Source: Stutzerimonas stutzeri TS44
GTDB lineage: Bacteria; Pseudomonadota; Gammaproteobacteria; Pseudomonadales; Pseudomonadaceae
Length of the DNA stretch: 64,000 bases
Assembly: GCA_000263395.1 (NCBI GenBank)
Contig: AJXE01000002.1
Coordinates: 248,001 to 312,000 of the forward strand
Reading direction: 5' to 3'
The translations under genes were made by a program, and so were the position numbers. The notes below the pieces were generated by a model. It saw only the letters and a program-made list of their open reading frames with translations, was not told the origin of the DNA and did no database searches. Shown here one piece after another: positions 62,790 to 64,000 of the stretch (position 1 is its first letter; each line of letters begins with the position of its first letter).

Positions 62790-64000
62790 AGCTGCAGATG
62801 AAGCTGAGAACCCGGCTGTTCCTGGGCTTCTCGGCGCTGATGACGGTCGCGCTGCTCGGCCTGCTGCTGGCGCTGGTCAGCGTCATGCAGATGGCCAAGA
62901 GCCAGGAGCACCTGATCCGCGACAACTTCGGCATCATCGAAATCAACCAGCAGCTGCGCCAGGCGCTCGGCAACCACCTGATCATCCTGCTGCGCGACCA
63001 GCGCGATAGCGAGGCGCTGGACGTGGCACGCGCGACCTTCCAGGCCTCGCTGGAGCGCGGCATCGCCGGCGCGCGCAACGACAGCGACCGCCTGGCCTTC
63101 CAGGGCATCGCCAACGCCTATGCGAGCTTCCTGCTGGTGCTGGATGCGCCGGGCAGCCAGAGCTGGACGCTGCTGGAGGAAAACGAGCTGAGTCAGGCCT
63201 TCAAGCAGGTCCGCACCCTGATGGTGGACATGCAGCAGAGCGCCTACGCGACGATCCGCGACACCGAGGTGCGCAGCCGCGAGCACGCCATGCTGCTGGC
63301 CAGCCTGCTCGGCCTGACCGGCATCGCCGTGCTGCTGATCGGCTTCATCACCGCGCACGGCTTCGCCCGTCGCTTCGGCGCGCCGATCGAGCGGCTGTCG
63401 GCGGCGGCCGACCAGATCGGCCGCGGCGATTTCAGCATCGAGCTGCCGCGCTCGCCGATCGCCGAGCTGTCGTCGCTGAGCCGGCGCTTCGGCCTGATGG
63501 CGCAGGCGCTCCATCAGTTCAAGCAGACCAACGTGCAGGCGCTGATGAATGGCCAGCAGCGCCTGCAGGCCCTGCTCGACAGCATCGACGACGGCCTGCT
63601 GATCATCGATCGCCACGGCTGCCTGGAGCATGCCAACCCCGTCGCCCAGCGCCAGCTGGCTTGGGAGGGCGAGTACCTGGGCCACCGCCTCGGCGAGGCG
63701 CTCGGCTACCCGGAACTGGACGAAGCCACGCGTCTGGTGCTCAACGACAAGCCGCTCGCCGGGCCGCCGCAGGACCTGGTGATCGAGGCCGATGGCGAAC
63801 GCCGGCTGCTGGCCTGGCGCCTGAGCCCGGTCAACCACCACGACGGCAGCATCAGCGGCGCGGTGATGGTGCTGCACGACGTCACCGACCAGCGCACCTT
63901 CGAGCGCGTGCGCAACGAGTTCGTGCTGCGCGCCTCGCACGAGCTGCGCACCCCGGTGACCGGCATGCAGATGGCCTTCAGCCTGCTGCGCGAACGCCTG
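62786..64000 (+). CDS. kinB: KinB sensor histidine kinase, 3' end cut by the window
   Basis: Inner-membrane sensor kinase, partner of AlgB. Start ATG at 62786 overlaps the algB stop (ATGA), so they are coupled. Residues begin MKLQMKLRTRLFLGFSALMT, with the first membrane segment near 12-33, a helical periplasmic domain of about 125 residues, and a second segment near 168-192 (LASLLGLTGIAVLLIGFITA). A HAMP domain and a PAS domain (LDSIDDGLLIIDRHGCLEHA) follow. The H-box FVLRASHELRTPVTGMQ lies close to the right edge, and the frame runs off the window at about residue 405, so the ATPase domain is not seen. KinB acts as an alginate regulator and phosphatase for AlgB in P. aeruginosa. Confidence 0.95.

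Overview
The window is a GC-rich stretch (mid-60s % GC by eye) of a gammaproteobacterial chromosome from the Pseudomonas lineage, most like the Stutzerimonas / P. stutzeri group. The call rests on an AlgB/KinB pair, a ompR-envZ (AmgRS-type) / tex / gshA / argA / argE / phosphate-carrier / GspE-like ATPase order that I recall from P. aeruginosa, an OprD-family porin with a Tct system, and Pseudomonas-style PstC and PstA with large periplasmic inserts. The species call is inference. It looks like ordinary core chromosome: I see no prophage, insertion sequence, CRISPR array, tRNA or rRNA.

Layout. 1-11282: envZ and ompR, tex, a PaaI-type thioesterase, gshA, argA, argE, and a PiT phosphate carrier with its DUF47 partner. 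11450-14383: a second, PitA-like phosphate carrier and a CYTH-CHAD triphosphatase-like protein. 14596-17733: a compact four-gene operon of exported proteins, three of them lipoproteins, including YcfL- and LpoB-type proteins. 17850-23910: an orphan GspE/PilB-type ATPase, a YitT membrane protein, folA, a periplasmic glycerophosphodiesterase and an NCS2 purine/pyrimidine permease. 23992-26758: a translationally coupled DUF2868 membrane protein and DUF3482 GTPase. 26813-33699: pstSCAB-phoU with a three-unit Pho box upstream. 33920-37058: YciA thioesterase, diguanylate cyclase, AEC permease and a small membrane protein. 37198-46038: recCBD. 46267-50929: a secreted tandem-Cache protein and a TAXI-type TRAP transporter. 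51328-58879: tctED facing an opdH-tctCBA-abrB tricarboxylate uptake operon. 58947-64000: an SpmA-SpmB fusion, a structured non-coding stretch, a DUF1328 protein, a small hypothetical protein, then algB and the start of kinB.

Themes. Three separate phosphate uptake systems lie within 25 kb: PiT+DUF47, PitA and Pst-PhoU. Two organic-anion uptake systems, TRAP-TAXI and Tct, lie next to each other. Three intergenic gaps (ompR-envZ, pstB-phoU, pstA-pstB) carry the same heptad-based long inverted repeat, always between co-transcribed genes. The less-described content worth following is the lipoprotein/LpoB operon, the DUF2868-GTPase pair with its glycine-zipper segment, the propeller-like and coiled-coil inserts in PstC and PstA, a PDZ-like tail on the TRAP permease, and the hairpin-rich gap at 60285-60546.
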